From assembly GCA_036733165.1 (NCBI GenBank), contig DAINBB010000049.1, forward strand, positions 1-6,706: a stretch of 6,706 nucleotides of DNA. Reading direction: 5' to 3'. Under the pieces are notes generated by a model. The model made no database searches. It was not told the origin of the DNA and was given only the letters and a program-made list of their open reading frames with translations. The translations under genes were made by a program, and so were the position numbers. This DNA is from JAFGGT01 sp036733165 (GTDB lineage: Archaea; Methanobacteriota_B; Thermococci; Methanofastidiosales; NM3). This document shows positions 1-6,481 of the stretch, one piece after another; positions within the stretch are counted from its first letter, which is position 1, and each line of letters opens with the position of its first letter.

Positions 1-487
1 CCTGGAGGTCGGCTATGACCTTTACGCCCTTCCCCCCGGCCTGCCTCGTTGGCTTGATGGCGACCGAGCCCGCATATTCATCGATGTACCTGCTGGCCTC
101 CTCTATGCTGTTGAACGTTTTGAATCGCAATCTTCCGTACATGCTGTTCTTTTCCATGAGCCTTCTCATGAATCCCTTGGACTTCTCGATGTCGGCCGCC
201 GCCTTGGACGCTCCGATGACCATGAAGCCCTCGTTCCTCAGGGCGTCGGAGACGCCTGCGAACAGGGATTCCTCGCTGCCTATGAAAATGACGTCCGGAC
301 GCACCTTCCTGGCCACGTCGCAGACCGCCTTCCCATTGAGGATGTCGGTGACGAAGAGCTCCTTGGATACCTCCAATAGTCCCGGATTCCTCATCTCGCT
401 GGCGGAGTACACATCGTATCCGCACTTGATGGCGTTCTCAGCTATTGCGTGCTCCCTCGCACCGCTGCCGACTATCATGAACTTCAT
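1..487 (-). CDS. purD: Phosphoribosylamine--glycine ligase (GAR synthetase), N-terminal part; gene runs off the window
   Basis: This enzyme ligates phosphoribosylamine to glycine using ATP, directly after PurF in the cytoplasmic purine pathway. Only the first 162 codons are present. Seen: the nucleotide-fold start VGSGAREHA (residues 6-14), RNPG (33-36), IGSEESLFAGVSD (69-81, matching the family's GPExPLxxGxxD) and KPTRQAGGKGVKV (145-157), which is the ATP-grasp phosphate-loop region in its archaeal form. Two family prolines in the GPExPL stretch are replaced by serine. The ATG at 487 directly abuts the TGA of the upstream purF-like gene (TGAATG, no gap). A strong GGAGGTG ribosome site six bases upstream lies inside that gene's last codons, which fixes the start. 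The frame is open to the window edge. The ATP-grasp active site and the C-terminal domain lie outside the window. The family call is secure; full function cannot be judged from a fragment. Confidence 0.93.
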   Translation of the reverse strand, partial: MKFMIVGSGAREHAIAENAIKCGYDVYSASEMRNPGLLEVSKELFVTDILNGKAVCDVARKVRPDVIFIGSEESLFAGVSDALRNEGFMVIGASKAAADIEKSKGFMRRLMEKNSMYGRLRFKTFNSIEEASRYIDEYAGSVAIKPTRQAGGKGVKVIADLQ

Positions 488-1738
488 TCAATCCACCTCC
501 GGATAATTGCCTGTCATACAACCTGTGCAGAAGTCCTCTCCACCAAGGACCCCCTTAAGGTCGTCTATATTGATGTAAGCGAACGAATCCGCATCTATTA
601 TGCATGCGATCTCCTCCTCGGAGTTGTCCACGGCGATCAGCTCGTCCTTGGTCGGCACCTCCGTTCCGAAGGGGCATGGCGACACGAGCTTGGGGCTGCA
701 TATCCTTACATGGACCTCCTTCGCCCCCCTCTTCCTGAGAAGATTCACAATGTTCCTCATGGTGGTCCCCCTAACGACCGAATCGTCTATGAGCACGACC
801 CTCTTTCCCCTCACGGCGGACCTGACGGGATTTAGCTTCAACTGCACGCCTATCATCCTCTCCATCTGGGTCGGCCTTATTGCCGTCCTCGTGACCTTTC
901 CCGTCCTCATGAAACCCAGGTCTATGGGTATCTTCGATTCGTTTGCGTATGCCATTGCGAAGGGGATGGCGGTCTCGGGCACGCCTATGACGACATCGGC
1001 CTTCACAGGATTCTGCTTTGCAAGGAGCTTCCCTATCTTGTTTCTGACCTCGTGTATGTGGGTCCCGTTGATCTTAGCGTCTATCCTTGACATGTATACA
1101 TACTCGAAGATGCAGTGTGCTGGGGGGACGGGATTCTCATTCTTTATCTCCTCTATGTAGTGCCTGTCGATGACGACGATCTCGCCCGGCTCGATGTCCC
1201 TCGATAGCTCGGCCCCGATGACGTCCAGTGCCGATGTCTCGGAGGCAACAACGGCGAGGTCGAACCCCACCCCTCCGATCACAAGCGGCTTTATGCCTAG
1301 CTTGTCCCTTGTGGCTATCATCTTGTCCTTGGTGAGGATCAGCATTGAATACGCCCCATCGAGCCCGTCCAAAAAGGACCTGACTGCCTCCTTCTCGGAC
1401 ATGTTGGCAAGGTCCATCCTCAATTTCTGGACAGCATCCTCCGTTATCTTGACGCTTCCATCGAAGTAGATGGCTATGTCATCGGACGTGTATCCGTTGA
1501 CATCCCTTGTGGAGACACCGCCTATTCCGCAGGGGCCGTTGAGCTCGTTGACCTCGTATGACTCCATGCTCTCCTGTATGGTCCCCTTGCCAGAGGCGTT
1601 CTCGACCTTCTCGAAGTCGCTGATGGACATTCCAAAGCTTTCCTGCCCCCTGGACTGGATAGCTATAAGTTGATAGTAGACAAATCTAGATACGTTCCAT
1701 ATCTCATCAAATGCATATATTCCACATACACCAGCCAT
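488..1738 (-). CDS. Divergent second PurF-like protein: degenerate glutaminase domain fused to a PRPP-binding phosphoribosyltransferase domain
   Basis: This 416-residue protein has the PurF layout: an N-terminal class II (Ntn) glutaminase-like domain (about 5-195) and a C-terminal type I phosphoribosyltransferase domain (about 200-416). The PRPP loop LIDDSVVRGTT (316-326) is intact. Cysteines C209, C355, C404 and C407 match the four [4Fe-4S] ligands of the Bacillus-type enzyme. The glutaminase half is abnormal. The cysteine of MAGVCGI is residue 5, the GHVRYPTSG segment has become GGVSTRDVN (Arg to Ser76), HNGN has become FDGS (Asn to Asp93), and the TSDTE stretch is missing, so the domain is clearly shorter. 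The acceptor-side loop KNRYIGRTFI is replaced by RTGKVTRTAI (278-287). It begins 13 bases after purF with its own AGGAGA site and abuts purD. Glutamine-dependent activity looks unlikely. It may be a regulatory partner of PurF or a synthase with another nitrogen source; both are inference. The family call is firm, the function is not. Confidence 0.85.
   Translation of the reverse strand: MAGVCGIYAFDEIWNVSRFVYYQLIAIQSRGQESFGMSISDFEKVENASGKGTIQESMESYEVNELNGPCGIGGVSTRDVNGYTSDDIAIYFDGSVKITEDAVQKLRMDLANMSEKEAVRSFLDGLDGAYSMLILTKDKMIATRDKLGIKPLVIGGVGFDLAVVASETSALDVIGAELSRDIEPGEIVVIDRHYIEEIKNENPVPPAHCIFEYVYMSRIDAKINGTHIHEVRNKIGKLLAKQNPVKADVVIGVPETAIPFAMAYANESKIPIDLGFMRTGKVTRTAIRPTQMERMIGVQLKLNPVRSAVRGKRVVLIDDSVVRGTTMRNIVNLLRKRGAKEVHVRICSPKLVSPCPFGTEVPTKDELIAVDNSEEEIACIIDADSFAYINIDDLKGVLGGEDFCTGCMTGNYPEVD
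494..500 (-). promoter_or_regulatory. Ribosome binding site of purD inside the 3' end of the purF-like gene
   Basis: The minus strand reads GGAGGTG six bases before the purD ATG. It is formed by the codons for the last residues of the upstream protein (Pro-Glu-Val-Asp). It is the strongest Shine-Dalgarno match in the window and supports the purD start at 487. Confidence 0.8.
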
Positions 1739-1747
1739 TGGATTATC

Positions 1748-1753
1748 TCTCCT
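1748..1753 (-). promoter_or_regulatory. Ribosome binding site of the second purF-like gene
   Basis: The minus strand reads AGGAGA across the TAG stop of purF, nine bases before the ATG at 1738. It supports the start that places the presumed nucleophile cysteine at residue 5; no in-frame ATG, GTG or TTG codon occurs between that ATG and the cysteine codon. Confidence 0.7.
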
Positions 1754-3155
1754 ATATCTTCATGTTCCTTCTTTCTAGTTCCCTGTTCCTGCTCAGGCAT
1801 TCCGCATTGCTGCAGCTAAGGTGGGTGGGGTAATCCCCGTTGAGACATGCCAGGCATAGATTGCCCCTTGGCAGGCCTATCGCGTTCACAAGCCCGTCTA
1901 TGCTCTGGTATGTGACAGAGTCTGCACCGATCTTCCTTTCGATGTCATCAGTCCCCCTGGATGCGATCAGCTCGTCCTTGACGGACATGTCCACGCCGTA
2001 ATAGCATGGGCTGGTCACCGGAGGGCAACTTGATATGAAGTGCACCTCCTTGGCTCCGTACTTCCTCAGAAGCTCCACAAGACGCCTGGAGGTCGTCCCC
2101 CTGACAATGCTGTCGTCCACAAGGGCTATCCTCTTGCCGCTTATCTCCTTCCTGATGACGTTGAGCTTCTCTATGACTGCCTCCTCCCTGAACTTCTGGG
2201 ATGGCATTATGAACGTCCTGCCGATGTACCTGTTCTTTATTAGCCCCTCCCTGTATGGAAGGTCGTTTTTGAGGGCGAACCCCAATGCGGCCGTCCTTGA
2301 GGTGTCGGGTACAGGTATGACGGTGTCGACCTCCTTGTCGAACTCTATGTTCTGACCTAGCTTGAATCGGACGTCGTAGACGCTTTGGCCCTCCATTATG
2401 GAATCGGGCCTTGATATGTAAACATACTCGAAACAGCAATGGGCGGGCCTCGGTTCCATCAATTGATGGGACTCGATGCCGTTCTTCGTTATCACAACGC
2501 ATTCTCCCGGCCTTATGTCCCTTACAAGCTCGAATCCGGTGACGTCAAGGCCGACACTCTCGCTGCAGGCCATGTACTCCTTGCCGTTGTCGGTGCTCTT
2601 CTCGCCGATGACAAGCGGCCTGATGCCCATCGGGTCCCTGAAGGCGATGACCTTTCCGCTGTTCTGGCCGAGAAGTATGACGGAGGAGTAGGAACCCTCG
2701 ACCTTCTGCATCGTGTTCTCCAGCGCGGTGATGATATCCTCGTTGAGCAACTGGTCCGTGAAAACGTCCAGGAGGACCTCCGTGTCCGATGTGGTCTGGA
2801 GCGTCCTGTCCTTTGACCTTAGCTCCTCCTTGAGCTCCAGGTAGTTGGTGAGATTGCCGTTGTGGGCCAGTCCGAGCCCGTAAGGATATGAGATGAACAG
2901 CGGTTGTGCGTCGCCCATGGGGTTGTTTCCCGATGTCGGGTACCTGACATGTCCTATCGACAGGTCGCCCTTTAGCTGGTCGAGTGGGTAATTGTTGAAT
3001 ACCTCGTTTACCAGTCCGTTGCCGGACTTCATGTAGAACTTGTTGCTGAGAGTCAATATGCCGGCCGAGTTCTGTCCCCTGTGTTGTATCGCCAAAAGGG
3101 CCCTGTACGCCGCCCATGATGCTCCGCTCCCATACAGACCGACAATGCCGCACAT
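1752..3155 (-). CDS. purF: Amidophosphoribosyltransferase (glutamine PRPP amidotransferase), apparently complete
   Basis: This enzyme catalyses the committed step of purine synthesis: PRPP plus glutamine gives 5-phosphoribosylamine, glutamate and pyrophosphate. The 467 residues match the family's usual length. The glutaminase domain starts MCGI, so Cys2 becomes the N-terminal nucleophile after Met removal. Also present are QHRGQ (24-28), GHVRYPTSG with Arg71 (68-76), HNGN (98-101) and TSDTE (122-126). The transferase domain has VPDTS (282-286), the flexible loop KNRYIGRTFI (307-316) and the PRPP loop LVDDSIVRGTT (345-355). C240, C384, C434 and C437 correspond to the [4Fe-4S] ligands known from Bacillus-type PurF, where the cluster makes the protein oxygen-sensitive. 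The tail after the last ligand carries two extra cysteines (C448, C453) and is rich in Arg and Asn. Its ATG overlaps the purQ stop by one base (TGATG), with only a weak GGGG upstream, so translation is probably coupled. Purine nucleotide feedback is expected for the family but cannot be seen here. Confidence 0.97.
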   Translation of the reverse strand: MCGIVGLYGSGASWAAYRALLAIQHRGQNSAGILTLSNKFYMKSGNGLVNEVFNNYPLDQLKGDLSIGHVRYPTSGNNPMGDAQPLFISYPYGLGLAHNGNLTNYLELKEELRSKDRTLQTTSDTEVLLDVFTDQLLNEDIITALENTMQKVEGSYSSVILLGQNSGKVIAFRDPMGIRPLVIGEKSTDNGKEYMACSESVGLDVTGFELVRDIRPGECVVITKNGIESHQLMEPRPAHCCFEYVYISRPDSIMEGQSVYDVRFKLGQNIEFDKEVDTVIPVPDTSRTAALGFALKNDLPYREGLIKNRYIGRTFIMPSQKFREEAVIEKLNVIRKEISGKRIALVDDSIVRGTTSRRLVELLRKYGAKEVHFISSCPPVTSPCYYGVDMSVKDELIASRGTDDIERKIGADSVTYQSIDGLVNAIGLPRGNLCLACLNGDYPTHLSCSNAECLSRNRELERRNMKI

Positions 3156-3931
3156 CAGAATCTATCCCCGATATACTTGATGACCGATTCAAAGATTATC
3201 TTGCCGGAGTAACCGTTGGCATTCTCCTTGAAAAACGACCTCTCTGGATGCGGCATCATGCCGAAGACATTCCCCTTCTCGTTGCATATGCCGGCTATGT
3301 TGTGCGGCGAACCGTTGGGATTCCACGGATATCCGGCATCGGTGTTCCCATCGTGGTCGCAGTACTTGAATATGATCTGGCCGTTCTTCTCCATTCTCTC
3401 GAAGACCTTCTCGCTCGAGAACATCAGCTTTCCCTCGGCGTGGGCAGATGGCACGACAAGCGTCTCACCCTCCGGAAGCAGATGGGTGAAGGCGCATTTC
3501 TTCGAGTCCGTCTTCCTCAGTAGGGTATGCCTGCACTCGAATCTCGCGGAATCGTTCTGCGCGAGACATGCGTTGACGCTGCCAAGGCTTCTTGTGAATC
3601 CCGGGAGCAGTCCCAGTTCCACCAGCACCTGGAATCCGTTGCATATGCCGCCCACGGGATATCCGTCCTTCACGAATTCCACAAGGGCATCCCAAAAAGT
3701 GCTCCTTATCCTGGATGCGAATATGGCCCCCGCCCTGATATAGTCCCCTGAGGAGAATCCTCCAGGGATCATCAGGCACTGGAAGTCCTCCAAGCCCTTG
3801 AACTCGTTAAGGTGCACGAAGTGAGGATTGGCCCCAAGCCTCTTGAAGGACTCGAATATCTCCTGCTCATTGTTGGTGCCTTCGATCCTGAGCACACACA
3901 CGTTGATCTTGCTTGCATCCAATCTTTTCAC
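3155..3931 (-). CDS. purQ: FGAM synthase glutaminase subunit PurQ
   Basis: PurQ releases ammonia from glutamine and passes it to PurL, which converts FGAR to FGAM. It is a class I (triad) glutamine amidotransferase. With the start used here it has 258 residues. It shows the archaeal opening VCVLRIEGTN (11-20), PGGFSSGDYIRAGA (56-69), the nucleophile motif GICNGFQ with Cys97, NDSARFECR (126-134), the AHAEGK segment and PHPER with His228 and Glu230, so the catalytic triad is complete. It is longer than the roughly 225-residue bacterial PurQ, as is common in archaea. The start is uncertain. The GTG at 3931 gives a four-base GTGA overlap with the purL stop and fits archaeal N-termini, while an in-frame GTG at 3946 would add five residues (19-base overlap). 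Neither has a strong ribosome site, which suggests coupling to purL translation. Confidence 0.95.
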   Translation of the reverse strand: MKRLDASKINVCVLRIEGTNNEQEIFESFKRLGANPHFVHLNEFKGLEDFQCLMIPGGFSSGDYIRAGAIFASRIRSTFWDALVEFVKDGYPVGGICNGFQVLVELGLLPGFTRSLGSVNACLAQNDSARFECRHTLLRKTDSKKCAFTHLLPEGETLVVPSAHAEGKLMFSSEKVFERMEKNGQIIFKYCDHDGNTDAGYPWNPNGSPHNIAGICNEKGNVFGMMPHPERSFFKENANGYSGKIIFESVIKYIGDRF

Positions 3932-6228
3932 CCCATTATGTTCCACAATGGCCTTTGCCAGGCCTCTATCATCTTGTCAATTCCAAGGTCGGCTATCTCC
4001 TTGCCTTCCTTTGTTATCTTCAGACTGTTGCCCTCGGTGTACCCGATTGCCATGAACTTGGCCAGATGGCTTCTGAGCCCGTCCTCGAAGGCCGCCCTGT
4101 CGGAGCGTTCCACCTCGCATATCCACCTCGTGTTCGACTCTGAGAACAGTTCAATGTCTGGCCTCATGTCCTCCTTGAGGTCTATCTTTGCACCGATGCC
4201 GTTCCCTATGCACATCTCCGCGATCGCACAGGCCATGCCTCCCTCAGATATGTCGTGACATGCCTTGACCACGCCCTTGCCCATCAGTTCCACCAGCCCG
4301 TACGTGGCGTTCGACAGCTGGTACGGATTGACCTTCGGCACGACACCGCCCTCGATGCCCATCTTTCTCAGGTAAAGGCTCCCACCAAGCTCGTCCTTGG
4401 TGGTCCCGACGAGGTATATGAGGTTTCCAGAATTCTTGAAAGGAGTGGTTACCGCCTTGTCAACATCATCCACCATCCCGATCCCCATTATGGCCGGGGT
4501 CGGTGGGCACGCCCCTGCGGGTCCCTCGTTGTAGAAGGAAACGTTCCCTGAGACAAAGGTCGCGCCTATCTTCCCGACAACGTGCGCAAGTCCCTGCACG
4601 GCCTGCACGAACTCCCACATCTTTTCGGGTTTCTCGGGATTCCCGAAGTTGAGGCAGTCCGCGAAGCAGTGCGGTCTGGCCCCCACGGCCACGAGATTCC
4701 TCACGGCCTCGTCCACCGCGCCCGCCGCGCCCCAGAACGGGTCCAGCTTCATCATATAGGGATTCACGTCCGTTGTCATCGCCAATCCCTTGTTTGACCC
4801 CTCTATGGGTTTTATTATCGATGCGTCTGCATGTGTCTCGAAGTTCTCCCTTCCAACAAGGGCGGGGCTGTGGGTCCTTGCCCTGACCTCGAAGTCATAT
4901 TGCCTTATCACCCAATCGTCGCATGCGTTGTTGTAATCCTCAAGCAATGAGATGATAGTAGCGCCGATATCGCTCGGCATGGGGAATTCCACCTTCTTGT
5001 TCTTTATCGGCACCTTCTTTATCGGCCTCTTATACATTGGGCCTTCAGTCAGGAACTCCAGGTCCATGTCGAATATCTTTTTCCCATGGTAGTTGATGAC
5101 GAGCCTCTTCTCACCGATCACCTTCCCGATGACGACCGCTGGGACGTCCCATTTCCTGAATATGGCCAGGACATCCTCTAGATTCTCATCCTTGACCGAC
5201 ATCATCATCCTTTCCTGGGACTCGCTCACCCATATCTCCCATGGGAGCATGTCCTGTTCCTTCAGATGCACGTTCTCGAGGTCCACGATTGCGCCGAAGC
5301 CACCTGCAAGGGCCATCTCCCCCACCACGCAGGAGAGTCCGCCGCCGCCCAAGTCCTTGAGCCCAGTGAGCAGCTTTTTCTCGTTCGCTTCGAGGCAGGC
5401 ATGTATCAGCGGTTCCTTCATTATGGGGTCCCCCACCTGCACGGCGGACCTTGAGGATGTCTGGGACTCGTCGTCAAGTTCCTTTGAGGCGAAGGTGACG
5501 CCGTGTATGCCGTCCCTTCCAGTTCCGCCACCCGCCAGAACGAAGATGTCCCCAACACCCCCGACACGGGAGTATATGATGTCGTCCTTCCTGACTATCC
5601 CCACACATCCCACGTTCACCAGGCAATTGCCGAGATATCCCTCATGGAAGGATGTCATTCCGGCGACCGTGGGTATGCCGACGCGATTCCCGTAATCGCG
5701 TATCCCGTCCACGACACCCGAAAATATGTACTTTGGATGCTTTACCCCCTTTGGGATGTTCTCCGACGGGGTGGTCGGCGGCGCGAAGAATATGGGGTCC
5801 ATAAGCGCAATGGGTTGTGCGCCCATGCAGACCACATCCCTAAGAATGCCACCTATGCCAGTTGCGGCGCCCCCGTAGGGTTCTATCGCAGAGGGGTGAT
5901 TGTGGCTTTCAAGGGCCACCGCGTATGCATGGTCCTTGTCGAACTCGACAAGGCCTGCGTCCTCCTTGATGACGAAAAGATTCTGAGGCGCATCAAAATT
6001 GAAAAGGTATTTCTTAAGATAATATTTCGATGATTTGTAACAGCAATGCTCTGACCATGCCTGTCCCAAGGCCTGAAGCTCTATGTCGTTTGGATTCCTG
6101 CCCTCTTTTGAGAAGTAGTCCCTAATCACCCTCAGTTCATCCACTGAGAGTCCGGTGCCAGTTTCCTCGCTAAGCGACTTGAGCCCTTCGTCAGGTACAT
6201 TGAGGTCTATCTCAACAATATCGGACAT
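3928..6228 (-). CDS. purL: FGAM synthase large subunit PurL (small-type, three-subunit form)
   Basis: PurL is the ATP-dependent catalytic subunit that aminates FGAR to FGAM with ammonia supplied by PurQ; PurS bridges the two in the known complex. The 766 residues match the short PurL of archaea and Gram-positive bacteria, not the roughly 1,300-residue fused enzyme of Escherichia coli. Two AIR-synthase-like halves are visible. The first has LGQAWSEHCCYKSS (54-67, with the conserved His61), ESHNHPSAIEPYGGAATG (107-124), GGGTGRDGIHG (233-243), KDLGGGGLSC (291-300) and SESQERMM (335-342). The second has DPFWGAAGAVDEAVRNL (496-512), SGNVSFYNE (560-568), CHDISEGG (657-664) and FSESNTR (695-701). 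No motif looks broken. The ATG at 6228 follows the purS stop by six bases, with GGTGAGG overlapping that stop as ribosome site. The C-terminus overlaps the start of purQ. Confidence 0.98.
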   Translation of the reverse strand: MSDIVEIDLNVPDEGLKSLSEETGTGLSVDELRVIRDYFSKEGRNPNDIELQALGQAWSEHCCYKSSKYYLKKYLFNFDAPQNLFVIKEDAGLVEFDKDHAYAVALESHNHPSAIEPYGGAATGIGGILRDVVCMGAQPIALMDPIFFAPPTTPSENIPKGVKHPKYIFSGVVDGIRDYGNRVGIPTVAGMTSFHEGYLGNCLVNVGCVGIVRKDDIIYSRVGGVGDIFVLAGGGTGRDGIHGVTFASKELDDESQTSSRSAVQVGDPIMKEPLIHACLEANEKKLLTGLKDLGGGGLSCVVGEMALAGGFGAIVDLENVHLKEQDMLPWEIWVSESQERMMMSVKDENLEDVLAIFRKWDVPAVVIGKVIGEKRLVINYHGKKIFDMDLEFLTEGPMYKRPIKKVPIKNKKVEFPMPSDIGATIISLLEDYNNACDDWVIRQYDFEVRARTHSPALVGRENFETHADASIIKPIEGSNKGLAMTTDVNPYMMKLDPFWGAAGAVDEAVRNLVAVGARPHCFADCLNFGNPEKPEKMWEFVQAVQGLAHVVGKIGATFVSGNVSFYNEGPAGACPPTPAIMGIGMVDDVDKAVTTPFKNSGNLIYLVGTTKDELGGSLYLRKMGIEGGVVPKVNPYQLSNATYGLVELMGKGVVKACHDISEGGMACAIAEMCIGNGIGAKIDLKEDMRPDIELFSESNTRWICEVERSDRAAFEDGLRSHLAKFMAIGYTEGNSLKITKEGKEIADLGIDKMIEAWQRPLWNIMG

Positions 6229-6231
6229 GGT

Positions 6232-6239
6232 ACCTCACC
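6232..6239 (-). promoter_or_regulatory. Ribosome binding site of purL overlapping the purS stop
   Basis: The minus strand reads GGTGAGGT, with the purS TGA inside it, three bases before the purL ATG (six bases counting from the GGTGA core). It confirms the start at 6228. Confidence 0.7.
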
Positions 6240-6480
6240 ATTCGATATTGTAGTCATGGATGACAGGATTTGTAAGGAGCTTCTCAGCCATCTCCTTTGC
6301 CCTTTTCTCTGCAGACTCCCTGTCCTTTGCCTTCATGGTTATCTTGAAGCGCTTGTTCACGTGCACTTCTTCGACCTCATCAAATCCCAAAAGCCTCAGC
6401 GCCTTCCTGATATTGTTCCCCTCCGGGTCGGATATCCCTTTCTTGAGGCTGACATTGACAATTACATCCATAGTATCCAT
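6235..6480 (-). CDS. purS: FGAM synthase small subunit PurS
   Basis: PurS is the small structural subunit that holds PurL and PurQ together so that ammonia can be channelled. The product is 81 residues, a normal size. It shows the family signatures VSLKKGISDPEGNNIRKAL (about 9-27), LGFDEVEEVHVNKRF, and the ending LLTNPVIHDYNIEW, which matches the usual LLxNPVIxDYxIE. Three in-frame starts exist: GTG at 6489 (eight-base overlap with purC), ATG at 6480 and ATG at 6471. The ATG at 6480 is chosen because a GGTGA ribosome site lies five bases upstream, inside the last codons of purC, and because it gives a typical length. The stop lies six bases before purL, so the two subunits are made in tandem. 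Confidence 0.96.
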   Translation of the reverse strand: MDTMDVIVNVSLKKGISDPEGNNIRKALRLLGFDEVEEVHVNKRFKITMKAKDRESAEKRAKEMAEKLLTNPVIHDYNIEW

Positions 6481-6481
6481 C

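Noticed and set aside
15..506. Open plus-strand frame of 163 codons opposite purD
   Set aside because: The minus strand here encodes a clear PurD N-terminus. The plus frame has no recognisable motif and mirrors the codon bias of the real gene.
600..1160. Plus-strand open frame of 186 codons opposite the purF-like gene
   Set aside because: It is a Ser/Thr/Pro-rich translation typical of antisense shadow frames. The opposite strand has conserved phosphoribosyltransferase motifs.
488..1738. Second purF-like gene as a pseudogene
   Set aside because: The frame is open for 416 codons with a good ribosome site, an intact PRPP loop and all Fe-S cysteines. The losses are confined to the glutaminase site and the acceptor loop, unlike random decay.
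1739..1751. Possible terminator or promoter between the two purF genes
   Set aside because: The 13-base gap holds only part of a ribosome binding site; there is no room for a promoter, hairpin or T-tract.
633..1980. An 18-base identical sequence at 633..650 and 1963..1980
   Set aside because: It encodes the conserved KDELIA motif in the two PurF paralogues, so it reflects shared ancestry and protein constraint and is not a mobile or regulatory repeat.
5093..5695. Plus-strand open frame of 200 codons opposite purL
   Set aside because: Low-complexity Ser/Pro/Thr composition and no family motif; it lies within conserved PurL sequence on the minus strand.
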